NCBI GenBank assembly: GCA_030849075.1
Contig: JASAOO010003514.1
Span: 24,351 to 88,350 of the forward strand
Direction: 5' to 3'
Source: Zelonia costaricensis
Lineage: Eukaryota; Euglenozoa; Kinetoplastea; Trypanosomatida; Trypanosomatidae
DNA length: 64,000 nucleotides
Under the pieces are notes generated by a model. That model searched no databases. It saw only the letters and a list, made by a program, of their open reading frames with translations, and had not been told where the DNA came from. Below are positions 20,424 to 31,191 of this stretch, in pieces; position 1 is the first letter of the stretch, and each line of letters begins with the position of its first letter. The position numbers and the translations under genes are program-made.

Positions 20424-21303
20424 GTAACGTGGCGTAGCGGCGTCGTGGGCCCCAAAGATGTTGCTTGCTCTTGTTTGTTTTTTTGTGTAGCTGTGCCGCG
20501 TACGACGGCGAGTTTCGCGGGGGGTGAGAAGACACACGCGCTGATCTACGAGTGTCTGACGGGGGTGGTGGCGCTGCCTCGATGCTCACGAGGCACACGC
20601 CAAGAGTTGGAGCACACGTGCGCTGAAGGTGGAGGGAGAGCGGGGGTCAGGGAAGGGGGAGAGGGGGGAAGGAAGGCTCGCGCGCGTGCTGGAGGAAGCA
20701 CGGCAGCCCGAGAAGCTGTGCACGGCCGACATGGTTGGGTGGATGTGGGTGGGTGTGCGTGGGTGAAGGGTTTTTTCCCGGCGAAGAAGTGGAATGAAAA
20801 GTGCGGAGAGGGGTCGGAGTCAAGGCGCAGAAGTGCACTCGGGTGGGGCGTGTGCAACACTGCACCCAAACCGAGCAGGCAGCACGTCACCGTCCACCCT
20901 GACGCAGCTGCATCGATGCGCTTCCACGTGAGTCGTGTGACACGCACTCCGAGAGCGTGGCTGCGACAGAATGCCTTGGCTTGCGAGCGGACCTTCCCAA
21001 CGGCCGTAGCGAGAACCAAGCGCAATTCTTTTTCTTTTCGTCGCGCACCTCAAAAAAGGGGGCGCTTCATGCTGCTGATGCGGTTTCCATCATCGATTGT
21101 CACCTCGGACTCTACCTAGTCTTGACACACCTGCCTGAGCGACGCAGGGCGGAAGCGAAGCAACACCACCGTCGCCGCTTCACCGCAATTCGATTTTTCC
21201 GCACGTACGACGGAGCCACACACGGCCGACAGGAAAACAAAAAAAAAAAAGAGCGCCGTCGTCCAGATGCCCGTTGATACGGGTGCCGCTGCATGTTTGT
21301 GTT

Positions 21304-21324
21304 TGTGTGTGTGTGTGTGTGTGT
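21304..21324. repeat. (TG)n microsatellite
   Basis: About ten TG units in the 2.7-kb spacer between the methyltransferase and ELMO genes. Confidence 0.85.
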
Positions 21325-23046
21325 TTGTGTACTCGCCTCTTGCGTGGTCGATGTTGCCCTGTGAGTAGAACGCCAAAGAGGGGCTTGGGCAGGCTGTCGA
21401 AGCGCACACGCTTGGCGAATTCTGCGCAGGCAAGGAAAGGAGGAAGAAGAGGGGGGCCCACACGTACACATCCACGTCCCCGAAAGAGAAGCGCGAAACA
21501 CGAGGATAGTGGAGAGCGTGCGGCGTTAACCGAGAACTAACAGAAAGGTCAGCAGTACGCCATGCCAATGAAGGAGGGGGAGACACACAAACACACAAAC
21601 ACGTACATACACAAGAGGAATGCAGCTGGCGCGTGGTGTTGACACGGCGAGGTGAGGCCACGCACGACCACGGCGCAACACCCGACAACAACGATGGCCG
21701 GCACACCGAGGGGGGCGGAGGGGCAGGAAGCAAGAACACAGTACTATCAAAGACAGAGAGAGAGCGGAAGGAGGGGGGAGGAGCCGCCGGGAAGGCGGAG
21801 AAGACGCGGTGGGAGCCATGCAGCTTTGTGGTATCCACACGCCCCACGTGTGCCTCCCACGCACCGCTGTGCAGGCACTCACGCGAAGGTGGGGAGTAGA
21901 GCAGCACTCGGAGCGGCGCGAGAGAGAGAGAAGGGCGCAGAGGGGCGGCGGCGGCACCGAAGTGACCGGCGACAAGCCGTCGCAAGCACCGTGAGAGTGA
22001 AAAGCGGGGCGAGGCCAAGAAGAAACACCACGGAGCTCGGCGTTTTTGAAGAAGATGCGAAGAAAAAGGTGAATTCACGCTGATGCATGCGTTTGGCATG
22101 CTCATGTAGACACACACACGCATAACACAAATAACACACAGACACACATACATCGCTTGTTACTTCTACTGCGACACCTCGTGCTCTGTGGTCGCTTCAC
22201 AGGGACGGGGGGCGGGATCGAGATGAGGCTGGTGGACAGCGCGGTACGCGCAGACAGACCGGCAGAGAGGGAGAGGTCCGCCGGCTGCTCAGAGCACGCG
22301 CACAAACGCACGCGCACACGCACGCACACGTGAGGAGCAAGATACACGAGGGGACGGCACCGTACTACGTACACGCAAGAGACACAGAAACGCGAAAGAT
22401 GAACGGGCGTGAGAGTGACAAAGGAGAGAGGAAGTCACATCGGACTTCGAGAAAAGAAGAATAGAGAGACGAGGTGGCGTCTGCTTGGTTCGTTTTGGGC
22501 TTTGGGTTATGTGTGTGTGTGTGTGTGTGCTGCCCCTTTCCCCCTTGCTGGTCGGCCATCTCGCACAGCTTTGTCGTGGCCCACGTTCCATCCTCCGGTG
22601 CTGCCATCCCACCCCACCCTACCCGAGTGAGATAGCTTCAGCGCGCCGACGTGCGGGCGGGGAGGATGGACGAGAGTAGTGTGCCCAACGCGCAGAGGCG
22701 AGCAGGAAAGCGGAGAAGTCAGTGCATTGGGTCATCAATCGCGAAGACAATAGGGAGGGGAGGTTTCACGAGCACCGTCGTGGAGAAGAGCGGAGCGGGG
22801 CGTACAGAGGGGCGGAGAGGGGGGGAGAGGGCTTGCAGGCACACGAGGCACGAAAGGAAAGCGAAGCCAAAGCCGGCGCAAGAGCGCGGAGAGGAGGGGG
22901 GACGTGGAACTGGGCGTGCCGTCGCCATGCCAGCGTCTTGGAGAAGGAAGGAGAAGGGTGCGGGGGGGCTGGCGACAGCGAGAAAGAAGAGAAAGGGAAC
23001 AGGCGCGCACCCGAGGTGACGTGGGAAGGGCAACAGGGGTGCCGCC

Positions 23047-26000
23047 TCAGAAGTGGAAGCGCACCACCCACGCCGGTGCGGCGTTCATCCACGTCGTCTC
23101 CAGCGTTGTCGTCCACACATCGCTCTCGACGAGGTCGCACGCCACGGACGAGCCCGGCGCGCAGCCCGTCGCGGGTGTCGCGCGCGTCGAGTACGGCACG
23201 GCAGTTCCGTCGCTGCGGTAGCCGGTGGACAGCAGCAGCGCGGTGTCCTCGGGCGGGATCGGCTGGCTCTGCGTCTCGTACACGCGGCTGGCGTAGCGGA
23301 AGAGGGGGAAGCTGGGGGGCAGCACGTCCATTGGCCGGAGAAGCAGCACGCATGTCACGCTCTCCCAGTGCCGCTGCGACGCGAAGCCGCCGCCCAGCGC
23401 CGTGGCGAGGCCGATGGCTGGGTCGGACGTCGTGGGGGTGGACGGGCGCACGGCGAAGTGGGATTCGAGCTCGTCCTCAGCGTTCCCCACATCGGACGAG
23501 GACATCGACGGGGACCCGCGGCTTTCATGGTGGTGCTCGCGCGAGGAGCCGTTGTGGCGGTGGTGGTTGTGCCCCGGGGAGTGGCGGCGCATCCGGCCCT
23601 GGTGCTGGGTGCCCTGTAGTGGGTTCTCGGCGGCAGCGACCTCGTCCTCGCTTCCGGGCCGCGTCGACACCGGCGTCGTGGCCTCCGTGTACTGGGCTGG
23701 GCGGCGAAGCAGGATGTCCTCCAGCCGCTGGCACAGCCGCCGCACCTGCGCCTCCTCGAAGCCGAGCGCGCAGCAGAACATCACCAGGTGCGGGTCCTCG
23801 CGCCCCATCAGCGATGGGCCCCCCTCCACCCGGCACAGCCGGTAGTAGTTCTGCTTCGCCGACCCGCCGCGGGTGGAGCACAGGCTGCTGGCGTTTGACG
23901 TGGCGGAGGCGAGACTCATGGCCAGTGGGGTCTGCTGCCCGCGGCGCCCGTGATGGCCGCCGGGGCGGGTGCTGTTCAGCAGGTACGAGTTGTTCAGCGC
24001 CGCCGACGCCGACGCGGATGCGCCGAGGGAGGCGGAGCCGGCGTACGGGAAGGTGCTGCCGCCTGCGCCCCAGCCGCCCTCTCCCCCAACACCGGTGCCG
24101 CCTGTGACCCCGAGCATCACCTCGTGGCCAGTGCACGACTCACGCAGCAGCAGCGGCTCGCCGTGGTGGCCGAGGTTGGGGAAGCGGCAGAGGGTCGCGT
24201 TGGACAAGACCCCCGGCGCCAGCGCGTCGCCCTCGTACAGCAGCACGCGAGCCGCCGGCTGCGGGAGGCGACACGCGGCGCCCTGCGACACCGGCGACCC
24301 GGTCATGGACGCGGTCGCTGTCGTGGTCTGCGAGAGGCAGCCGGACTGCAGCGAGGTCGACGCGCTGTACGAGGCCGACGTGGCGGACACGGCGATGGCC
24401 TCGGGGGGGCACGGGTCGAGGTGCGTCGGGGCGGGCTGAAGGCCGCTCCCTGCGGTGGGGACGAGCAGCGTGGGCTTGAGGTTGAGGTAGTGTGGGACGA
24501 GCGCCTTGCGGGCGATACGCATGCGGGACGGCACGATCTCGATGCCGACGCCGAGCCACCCGCGCCACACGGTGTCCGGGCACGCGATGCCGAGCGGGGC
24601 GGCCGCGGCTGCCAGCAGGTTGCCTCGCCGCGCCACCGCCGCGTACGTGTGCGCCCCGCCGGCGCTCGTGGTGCTGCTTATGGTGGAGTGCGGCGAGGTT
24701 AGCGTGGCTGGCAAGCCAGCCGCAGCCGCAACCGCGGCAGCGGCGGTCGAGGTGCCCACCACCTCGGTCGGACGCCGACGGCCGTGCTCCGGGCGGCGCC
24801 GGCACACGGCCGCGGCGAGGCGGGCCCACTCGAAGAGCAGCCGCCCGTTGCCGCTGCCCACGTCCACGGCGACGACGACGGCGCTGCGCGGCCCTGCGGC
24901 GTGGCAGGGCGGGTGGCCAAGCGACTGCAGCAGCGGTGCACTGACGTTGCGCGGCACCGGCGGGGTGGAGCCGAAGCCCGGGGTGGCAGACCCGCCGAAG
25001 GAGCCCGCCATGCTCACCGACGCGTTGCCGGCGATCGCGCTGTGCGGGTGGTGGCTGTGGTGCAACGGGTGGTGATCGCGCGAGTGTGAGCAGCGGTGTT
25101 CCTCGTGGACGACGCACGTGGCGGCCATGCTGATGGCCTGCAGCTGCCGCACACCGACAGAGGTCAGCTCGCCGTAGAGCAGCTGGCGCTCCGCCGTGGC
25201 GGCAGCTGTGGTGTCGGTGCCGGCGGGAGGCGGTGAGACGGGCAGTGACCCCGGCGGCGCCGCCGGGAACGCGTCGGCCGACTCCCCGCCGCGGCGGGTG
25301 AGGGGGGCGCTGCTGGGATGCGCGGAGGGCTGCGGTGAGTCACGCCCTGAGGATGCGGCGGCGGTGACAGCGGCGGCAGCGGTGGCCACGGCAGCGTCGC
25401 CGGGCTGGAGGAGGAAGACGTCGTCCAGCTCGCGGAAGACCACGTCGGCCTCGGACTGGATGTCGTCGATGGGCTGACTGCGCAGCGTGGCGGCCCGCAT
25501 CGGCTTGCGGATCAGCATCGCATCCAGCAGCGCCCCCACCGTCTCTGCGGGGCTGACGAGCCCCCCAGCGGCGGTGGGCGTGGGAGCTGCTGCCCCGGCG
25601 GCGGATGCTGTTGCAGTCGGGCGGTCCGTACAGGCAGGCAACGAGAAGGTCGAGGTAGCCGTCTCCCCCTGGTCCAGGCTGCAGTGCTGCGTGCCGGCGA
25701 GCTTCGCGGAGGCGGACGCAGAAGTGTCGCTGCGCGAGCGGGCCGAGGCGGCGACGATCGAGGTCGGCGGCGTGGAGGCGTTGGACATGGAGGCGTCGAC
25801 GGAGTAGGCGGGGCTGAGCCCGGTGGAGCCGGCCTGGCCAGAGGGGGCCAAGGCCGCCGATGCCTCGGACAGCGCTGGTGCCCCGTCGTCGCACACCGCG
25901 TACGGCACTTTGTTCGACTCCGCCTCCACGGCGGCCACGGCCGAGGCGGCGACGCCGGCGGCGGTGAGCACGAGGGAGGCGCAGGCATCCTCGTACTCGT

Positions 26001-26061
26001 GCAGCTTCATGTTGTACACGAGCTCGCTGAGCCCGAGCACGTACTCGAACCACGCGTCCAT
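23047..26061 (-). CDS. Putative class I SAM-dependent methyltransferase, DOT1-like
   Basis: The 1004-residue product starts MDAWFEYVLGLSELVYNMKL. Residues about 391-412 (VVVAVDVGSGNGRLLFEWAR) look like the glycine-rich SAM-binding motif I. About 100 residues later GVGIEIVPSRMRIARKAL resembles the acidic motif II, and LLYEGDAL near 608-615 resembles motif III, so the order and spacing fit a Rossmann methyltransferase interrupted by disordered inserts. The DVGSG/GIE/GDAL pattern recalls DOT1 histone lysine methyltransferases, but the rest is too divergent to be sure. The C-terminal ~110 residues appear folded and contain Trp-rich strands. Known trypanosomatid DOT1 enzymes are much shorter. The frame reaches 26139, but the ATG at 26061 is the natural start. 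Substrate unknown. Confidence 0.78.
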   Translation of the reverse strand: MDAWFEYVLGLSELVYNMKLHEYEDACASLVLTAAGVAASAVAAVEAESNKVPYAVCDDGAPALSEASAALAPSGQAGSTGLSPAYSVDASMSNASTPPTSIVAASARSRSDTSASASAKLAGTQHCSLDQGETATSTFSLPACTDRPTATASAAGAAAPTPTAAGGLVSPAETVGALLDAMLIRKPMRAATLRSQPIDDIQSEADVVFRELDDVFLLQPGDAAVATAAAAVTAAASSGRDSPQPSAHPSSAPLTRRGGESADAFPAAPPGSLPVSPPPAGTDTTAAATAERQLLYGELTSVGVRQLQAISMAATCVVHEEHRCSHSRDHHPLHHSHHPHSAIAGNASVSMAGSFGGSATPGFGSTPPVPRNVSAPLLQSLGHPPCHAAGPRSAVVVAVDVGSGNGRLLFEWARLAAAVCRRRPEHGRRRPTEVVGTSTAAAAVAAAAGLPATLTSPHSTISSTTSAGGAHTYAAVARRGNLLAAAAAPLGIACPDTVWRGWLGVGIEIVPSRMRIARKALVPHYLNLKPTLLVPTAGSGLQPAPTHLDPCPPEAIAVSATSASYSASTSLQSGCLSQTTTATASMTGSPVSQGAACRLPQPAARVLLYEGDALAPGVLSNATLCRFPNLGHHGEPLLLRESCTGHEVMLGVTGGTGVGGEGGWGAGGSTFPYAGSASLGASASASAALNNSYLLNSTRPGGHHGRRGQQTPLAMSLASATSNASSLCSTRGGSAKQNYYRLCRVEGGPSLMGREDPHLVMFCCALGFEEAQVRRLCQRLEDILLRRPAQYTEATTPVSTRPGSEDEVAAAENPLQGTQHQGRMRRHSPGHNHHRHNGSSREHHHESRGSPSMSSSDVGNAEDELESHFAVRPSTPTTSDPAIGLATALGGGFASQRHWESVTCVLLLRPMDVLPPSFPLFRYASRVYETQSQPIPPEDTALLLSTGYRSDGTAVPYSTRATPATGCAPGSSVACDLVESDVWTTTLETTWMNAAPAWVVRFHF

Positions 26062-26142
26062 TGCTGAGGTGGACGGCGTGTGAATCGGCGGTGCGTCGAG
26101 ACAGGGACGTCCCACGAGAGCGCCAACGACGCGCGGCACAAA

Positions 26143-26144
26143 CT
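26143..26144 (-). promoter_or_regulatory. Possible trans-splice acceptor AG for the methyltransferase gene
   Basis: A pyrimidine-rich tract at about 26200-26245 on the minus strand is followed by the first acceptable AG (GCGAG) at 26144/26143, giving an 82-nt leader with no earlier ATG. Confidence 0.4.
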
Positions 26145-26776
26145 CGCACGCACACCAGTGGCGGAGGGCGCGATCGAGTTTGAAGGGTCACGAGGTGCGG
26201 GGCACGTGAAGAGTGGAAGGGGGGGAGTAACGCGAGGGGAAGCGTGGCCTCAGCGAAGCGACGAAGGGGCCGTGACGGCGGACCCCGCAGGCCAGTACAG
26301 CGTGGCAAGTGAGGGGACGAGGGGAAGAGGAACAACAACAAGATGGAGATGAGAGGAGAAGAGCGATGGGAAGGAGTACACACACACACACACAGAGAGA
26401 GACAAACCCACAGACGAAGGGAAAGGAGAAGAGAGAGCTGAACAGCCGTCCGCTACAGGTCGAGTTGCGTGGGTGCTGAGTTGAGGGAGGGGGGGGCGGT
26501 GAACGGTGGCGAAGCCTCCTCCGCCAGCACCGCAGTGTCGCACACGGAATACCGCACACACACAAGAAAGGCAGAACAGGCACGGGCACGAGCACGCGCA
26601 ACAGCGCAGAAGCGCGTACAAGAAAATGAAAGAGGGACTGAGAGCGGAGAGGACCGCAGTCCACACACGCACACACACCTCAGAGGAGGAAAAACAACCG
26701 GATGTACACGAGGGAGGGTAAGAGCGTCAACACGAATGCAAGACCTAACACAGTAAGAGAATGCGTTCACAAGTAC

Positions 26777-26799
26777 CACACACACACACACACACACAC
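26777..26799. repeat. (CA)n microsatellite
   Basis: About eleven CA units upstream of the methyltransferase gene. Confidence 0.85.
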
Positions 26800-27494
26800 G
26801 AAGCGAGAGAGGGGGAGAGAGAGCGACAGAGACTGGGATGATGGAGGCCCCGATGGCGGCGTGGTGCAGCGGGGCTGCGGGGCACGACACAATCCTCACA
26901 ACCAAGGGACTACACAAACACCGCCAAAGCACGCCTGCAGTCTGCACGCTGGGCAGACGGCGCAACCGAGCGACCCAACAAGAGAGGGAGAGACAGGGAC
27001 GAAGCACGTGCAGAAGGTGATGCGGATACGCGCGCGCACACACTTACAACCTGTGCGACCCGCTCGGTGCCACGCAGTATGCAGTGTTTCCAATCTCGGA
27101 GCAGATACACACGGGCGCACCACACAAAGCCACACAACCCGTTGGCACCACCCAGCAGGAGTGTGACGCGTGCGTGTGCAGTCGCTAAAAGCGGAGAGGA
27201 GAACCGAAAGTGCTGATGCGAAGCGGGGGCGAGGGGAGGAGACGGAGGAGGGGGGGAGAGGAGAGCGAGGTGCACGCGAGAGGAGGCAAGACGGGGAGTG
27301 AGGCAGACGTCCGGCGCTGTCGCCAGGTTGATGAGACGCGACGGCGTTGAGGCGAAGGGGGGCACCGCTACGGCGTCGGTGTGGAGTGGCGGCCTGGGGC
27401 AAAAGGGGCGTTGAACGGGGAGCGCTAATGAGGGAGAGGGGGGGGAGATTGGGAGAGGAGAGGAGAGGAGATGCATCACGCGTGTGCCGATGGA

Positions 27495-27496
<2 letters not shown>

Positions 27497-27531
<35 letters not shown>
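27497..27531. repeat. (CA)n microsatellite, left partner
   Basis: About 17 CA units. It is complementary to the (TG)n tract at 27920-27957, 388 nt away, so the pair could fold as a long stem. Confidence 0.9.
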
Positions 27532-27533
<2 letters not shown>

Positions 27534-27919
27534 GATGGCGAGCACTGAGAGCGCCAAACACGGTGGGCGGTAATATACGCAGAGAGAGGGGGGGAGGGGG
27601 GAGGCGTTGAAGAAGGGACGTCTTGAGCGGTACCGAGAGGGCAAAAAGGGAGGGGGAACAATATGGGCGGAGGGGGACGAGGGGACGCACAGGCGACGAC
27701 GGTCAGGGTGTCCACGATTGACGTGGCGCAGGCGTTCCGACGCGTTGTGGGAGCACACCGACGGTGCGGGGAGGTGCGGCCGCGGGGGTCGAGTGCAGAA
27801 TCGAAAATGACGTAAAACGGTCTACGAAGCGAAGAAGAGACAGGTGTGCTTTGGGTCCTGGGTGGCCGCCGTGAACGTGGAGCGGCCCGCAGAGGAACAC
27901 AAAGAAAAAGCACTACGGC

Positions 27920-27957
27920 GTGTGTGTGTGTGTGTGTGTGTGTGCGTGTGTGTGTGT
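27920..27957. repeat. (TG)n microsatellite, right partner
   Basis: About 18 TG units with one interrupting C. It faces the (CA)n tract at 27497-27531 in inverted orientation. Confidence 0.9.
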
Positions 27958-28628
27958 CATGCAGTGCGTGAAGGTGGGTGGTGAGGAAGGTGGGTTGGAA
28001 GACGAAGCAGTGGAGGACTAGAGCGAGAGGCGGTGCATGCGGGACATCGGTGCGCGCGGACAACAGGGGAGGCCGGCGAGACGCGCCACCTGAAGGGGCA
28101 CACGCGCGCCTGCGATCCGCCCGGTGTAGCGACTCGTCCCCCCTCCCCCGTCACAGCAGAAGTCGATGTGTTTCTAATTCCTCTTGCACCGCCCGTGGGC
28201 CGCAGCGTGTTGTGCTTTCGTGCTTGTCTCGTGGGTGGGAGTGAGGTAAAGACGTGGAGCAGACGGTTGCGGTCATCACCGTCGCGGTGGAGCAGCCGCA
28301 CAGCAGAGAAGCCATGGGAAAGGACCAAGAAAAGAAAACAGCGAGAGCAACAGGAGGAGCCGACACGGGCTAGCCACCGCCACGCCGCTCAAGGGTCACG
28401 AAGCTGCAGCACAAAGGACAGAGGCGCGAGGAAGGCCCACAACCGCGGACCGACGCCAGGCACTTCGGCGGCCAGCGACGAGCGGTAGAGCGATGCCGCG
28501 AAGGGAGAAGACACGGATCGGGGGAGGCCAGGACAGGCCAGGTCACAGAGAAGCGCCCCTTCGCCTTCTGCCACGCGGCACCGCACCGGCGCAGCACGGA
28601 CGGGGATGCGGTCTGGCGCACACACGCG

Positions 28629-31133
28629 TCACGACTTGGGACCCCCAGGGTACCGGCAGCGCTCCCAGAAGAGCCGACACCGCTCCGTCGTACCATTCAG
28701 CGGACGCGGTGCCCGCGCACCGGCGGGGCCGTGCCGAGAGCGCTGGCGCGGCGCACGCTCCCCACCGGCGTGGCCGACGGAGGTGGGCATCGGTGCGGTC
28801 ACAGCTCTGGCAGGGAAAGCGAACGCGGCGCCCTGAAGCGACCGGATCTCCGGTGGGGCAGGCTGGTAGAGCGGCTGCGGCATCGACACGGCGAGCACGG
28901 AGGAGGAGGATGCGTGTACCGGTGGGTCGGGGTACGCGCTGCCTGCCAGCCACGGCACCGCAGGGGGAGGCAGCGCGTCCTGCACGGCAAAGGCGTACCC
29001 GAGCCCGTCTCGCTCGTCAGCCGCCCCTCTCCCATCACCCAGCGACACCCATGGACAGGGTGGAGGCGGCATGCTCACCAACATCGACTCGGGAGCGGCC
29101 TCGCTCAGTGCACCCCACGAAGATGGCGGCGCGTCACTGTGCTGCCACCCCACTTGTGTGCTCGCATTCGTGTGCCACTCGCCCCACCCCGTCCCTGCAC
29201 TGTCTGCGGAGTGGTCGTTGACGGCACCAACGAGGCCCGGCATGAGAGGGGTGTCGGCACGCACCCCGCTGCCACCGAACACGCTGTGCAGCCCACTCAT
29301 CTCCGTGCACGGAAAGGTGGGCGGCTGCCACGACGCACATGACAGCAGCGGAGGGGGAGGACTGCGAGATGAGAAGAGCGGCCCCGGTGCAGGGCCGAGG
29401 CTACCGCCCGGCCAGAGCGGCCCACCCGCATCCACCCCGCCGTTCGCCACAGCGACGGAGGCGCCCCACGCGGCGCTGGGGTTTCCTGTCTCACCAAGCG
29501 CCACGCAATCGGGTCCGGCAGCCGCGTGAAAGACTTCAGTGGTCGATTCAGCCCACGGCTCCGCATGGGGAGGGCGGCCGCCGGCCCCCCGCATCGCCCC
29601 GGCATACTCCTCCTGCGCCGCACAATGGGCGTGGCCCGGGGGGCACTCTTGCCAGCTCAACGGCCGGTCCTCGAAAACCGAAGCAACGCGAGCCGGGGGC
29701 TCGACACGCCCCGGGACCGCAGCACCGCGCACCGCCATGCCACCGCGATTGCAGTCATCGCCACCCACGCCGGCGCTGTAGGGCTGCCACGGCGAGACCC
29801 ACATAGGCCGGTCTTGCTCCGCATAGCCTTGTTCGAGAGCGTGCGCCACCGCATCCAGCGGCGCCGCTGTCTCTGCTGCGCGGACGCGGGATTGAAGCTC
29901 TCCTGCGCCTGGCTGGCAAGTGTCGAACCGCGCGCAGGTGTCGTGTGCCACGAGGGAAGCTCGAGGCACGTCGCCGTGCATCGGCTGCGCAGGCTCCGCT
30001 GGAACGGCGGCGGCGGCGGTGGCAGGCAATGCCGGAGCGCGGCGCAGTGGCAGCTGCACGGACACGCAGTCCACGGACTGGACTGGTGCAGGGTGCCGCC
30101 GCCGATGATGTGGCCCCCGCGTAGGCGTGCCTCGCGAGTCGGGCACACCGGCGGAGGTGCTCGATGACGCCGCTGGTGCACGCCGCGCTGCATGGCACTC
30201 TCCTGCAGGGCAGCCTCGACGCTCGAGTAGCTGCTGCTGGTGCAGCCGCCGTATTTTCGCGTACGTGTCCGCCTCCCCCTCATCCAAGTCGTCCGCGTCA
30301 CTGCTCGGTGTCCAGACACCGCCACGCAGCTGCTTCGAATGGCGTGCTGGAGGAGCATCCCGGCGGGCGTGCTTGCGAGCCTGCCGCTGCTGTGCAGCCT
30401 CAACAAGCCGCTCCGCCTGCACCGTCGAAGACGACGGCGACGAGGACGCCAGGGGCGCGGCGTGGTGCACGTGGCGAGCGTCCTGCCGCATCCACGTCAT
30501 CGGCGGCCGCCTCGACTGCCGTGGCAGGTGGCCCGACAGCACGGACATGGAGGTGGTCGCCGTGGTCGTTGCTGTCGACTCGGTGACCGCCTCGGCACGT
30601 CGAAGAGGCGCCGCGTCACGCGGTGGGGTCGGCAGCGGCGAAGAGGGCGGCGACGGCGATGATGGCGTGAGCGGGTGATCCGGGGGTATGCTGGGCCGCT
30701 CCGGTGGCGGTCTGGAGAGCGCACGGGCGGCACACTCTTCTCTGCTGAAGCTGTCTTGGGACGACACGGTCGTGAGCGAAGCATAAGAAGCCGCGCGGCG
30801 GAGTGCAGCGGGTGACCCTGGCGCCTCTGCAAGAGCGACGGCTGCGCTCGCCGACGCATTCGGTGCCGCTCCTGACGTGCAGCTGTGAGGGGCTCTTGAA
30901 GAGGCATCTGGGCCTGTACTCGCGTCCGCAACAGCTGCCACGCTCCCGGTGTTTCCTGGAGCAGCACCGACGGCGGCGGAGGTGCGCGGCTGCGTCTTCA
31001 TGATTGCCGCGGGCTGCGCGGCGGGGGCGCGGCGTGCGAGGAGGAGCCGTGTTGGCACGCTGCCGCCCGTGTAGCCGTGCTGCCGCGATGCCCGGTCAGC
31101 TCTTGCCTTGGTGCCCGCCGTCCACCGTAGCAT
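28629..31133 (-). CDS. Unknown low-complexity protein
   Basis: The 834-residue product begins MLRWTAGTKARADRASRQ and is rich in Ala, Pro, Ser, Arg and His, with no domain I recognise. More protein-like patches are an acidic/helical segment (DADDLDEGEADTYAKIRRL) near the middle and a basic, aromatic C-terminus ending CRLFWERCRYPGGPKS. The arginine-rich, nearly acid-free first 40 residues could be a mitochondrial targeting sequence, but that is weak. The ATG at 31133 is the first after a predicted acceptor at 31190. An in-frame ATG at 31001 (MKTQPRTS) is an alternative start. The single long frame and GC-rich third positions argue for a real gene, probably largely disordered. Confidence 0.65.
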   Translation of the reverse strand: MLRWTAGTKARADRASRQHGYTGGSVPTRLLLARRAPAAQPAAIMKTQPRTSAAVGAAPGNTGSVAAVADASTGPDASSRAPHSCTSGAAPNASASAAVALAEAPGSPAALRRAASYASLTTVSSQDSFSREECAARALSRPPPERPSIPPDHPLTPSSPSPPSSPLPTPPRDAAPLRRAEAVTESTATTTATTSMSVLSGHLPRQSRRPPMTWMRQDARHVHHAAPLASSSPSSSTVQAERLVEAAQQRQARKHARRDAPPARHSKQLRGGVWTPSSDADDLDEGEADTYAKIRRLHQQQLLERRGCPAGECHAARRAPAASSSTSAGVPDSRGTPTRGPHHRRRHPAPVQSVDCVSVQLPLRRAPALPATAAAAVPAEPAQPMHGDVPRASLVAHDTCARFDTCQPGAGELQSRVRAAETAAPLDAVAHALEQGYAEQDRPMWVSPWQPYSAGVGGDDCNRGGMAVRGAAVPGRVEPPARVASVFEDRPLSWQECPPGHAHCAAQEEYAGAMRGAGGRPPHAEPWAESTTEVFHAAAGPDCVALGETGNPSAAWGASVAVANGGVDAGGPLWPGGSLGPAPGPLFSSRSPPPPLLSCASWQPPTFPCTEMSGLHSVFGGSGVRADTPLMPGLVGAVNDHSADSAGTGWGEWHTNASTQVGWQHSDAPPSSWGALSEAAPESMLVSMPPPPCPWVSLGDGRGAADERDGLGYAFAVQDALPPPAVPWLAGSAYPDPPVHASSSSVLAVSMPQPLYQPAPPEIRSLQGAAFAFPARAVTAPMPTSVGHAGGERAPRQRSRHGPAGARAPRPLNGTTERCRLFWERCRYPGGPKS

Positions 31134-31141
31134 CTGTGTGC

Positions 31142-31145
<4 letters not shown>

Positions 31146-31174
<29 letters not shown>
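31146..31174. repeat. (GT)n microsatellite in a predicted 5' leader
   Basis: The repeat reads (CA)n on the coding strand and lies between the predicted splice acceptor (31190) and the start codon (31133) of the low-complexity gene, so it should be in the mature mRNA leader. Confidence 0.85.
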
Positions 31175-31176
<2 letters not shown>

Positions 31177-31189
31177 TGTCTTCCTCTTC

Positions 31190-31191
31190 CT
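31190..31191 (-). promoter_or_regulatory. Predicted trans-splice acceptor AG for the low-complexity gene
   Basis: CGCCTCCTCCCTCTACGG on the minus strand at about 31203-31222 precedes AACAACAG at 31191/31190. The next ATG is the chosen start. Confidence 0.5.

Larger units (their letters stand above)
20324..23046. other. Intergenic spacer between methyltransferase and ELMO genes
   Basis: This 2.7-kb stretch has (TG)n runs at about 21304-21324 and 22511-22529 and an A-run near 21238. The long minus-strand open frame at 21116-22153 is Cys/Val/Ser/Pro-rich translation of CA/CT repeats and I do not regard it as a gene. Confidence 0.6.
26062..28628. other. Intergenic spacer with paired CA/TG repeats
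   Basis: This 2.6-kb spacer carries (CA)n at 26777-26799 and 27497-27531 and (TG)n at 27920-27957. Minus-strand frames such as 26910-27758 are repeat translations. I see no gene. Confidence 0.6.

Noticed and set aside
21116..22153. 345-codon minus-strand frame in a spacer
   Set aside because: Starts in CA/TG repeats and reads as Cys/Val/Ser/Pro low complexity; no domain and poor codon signature.
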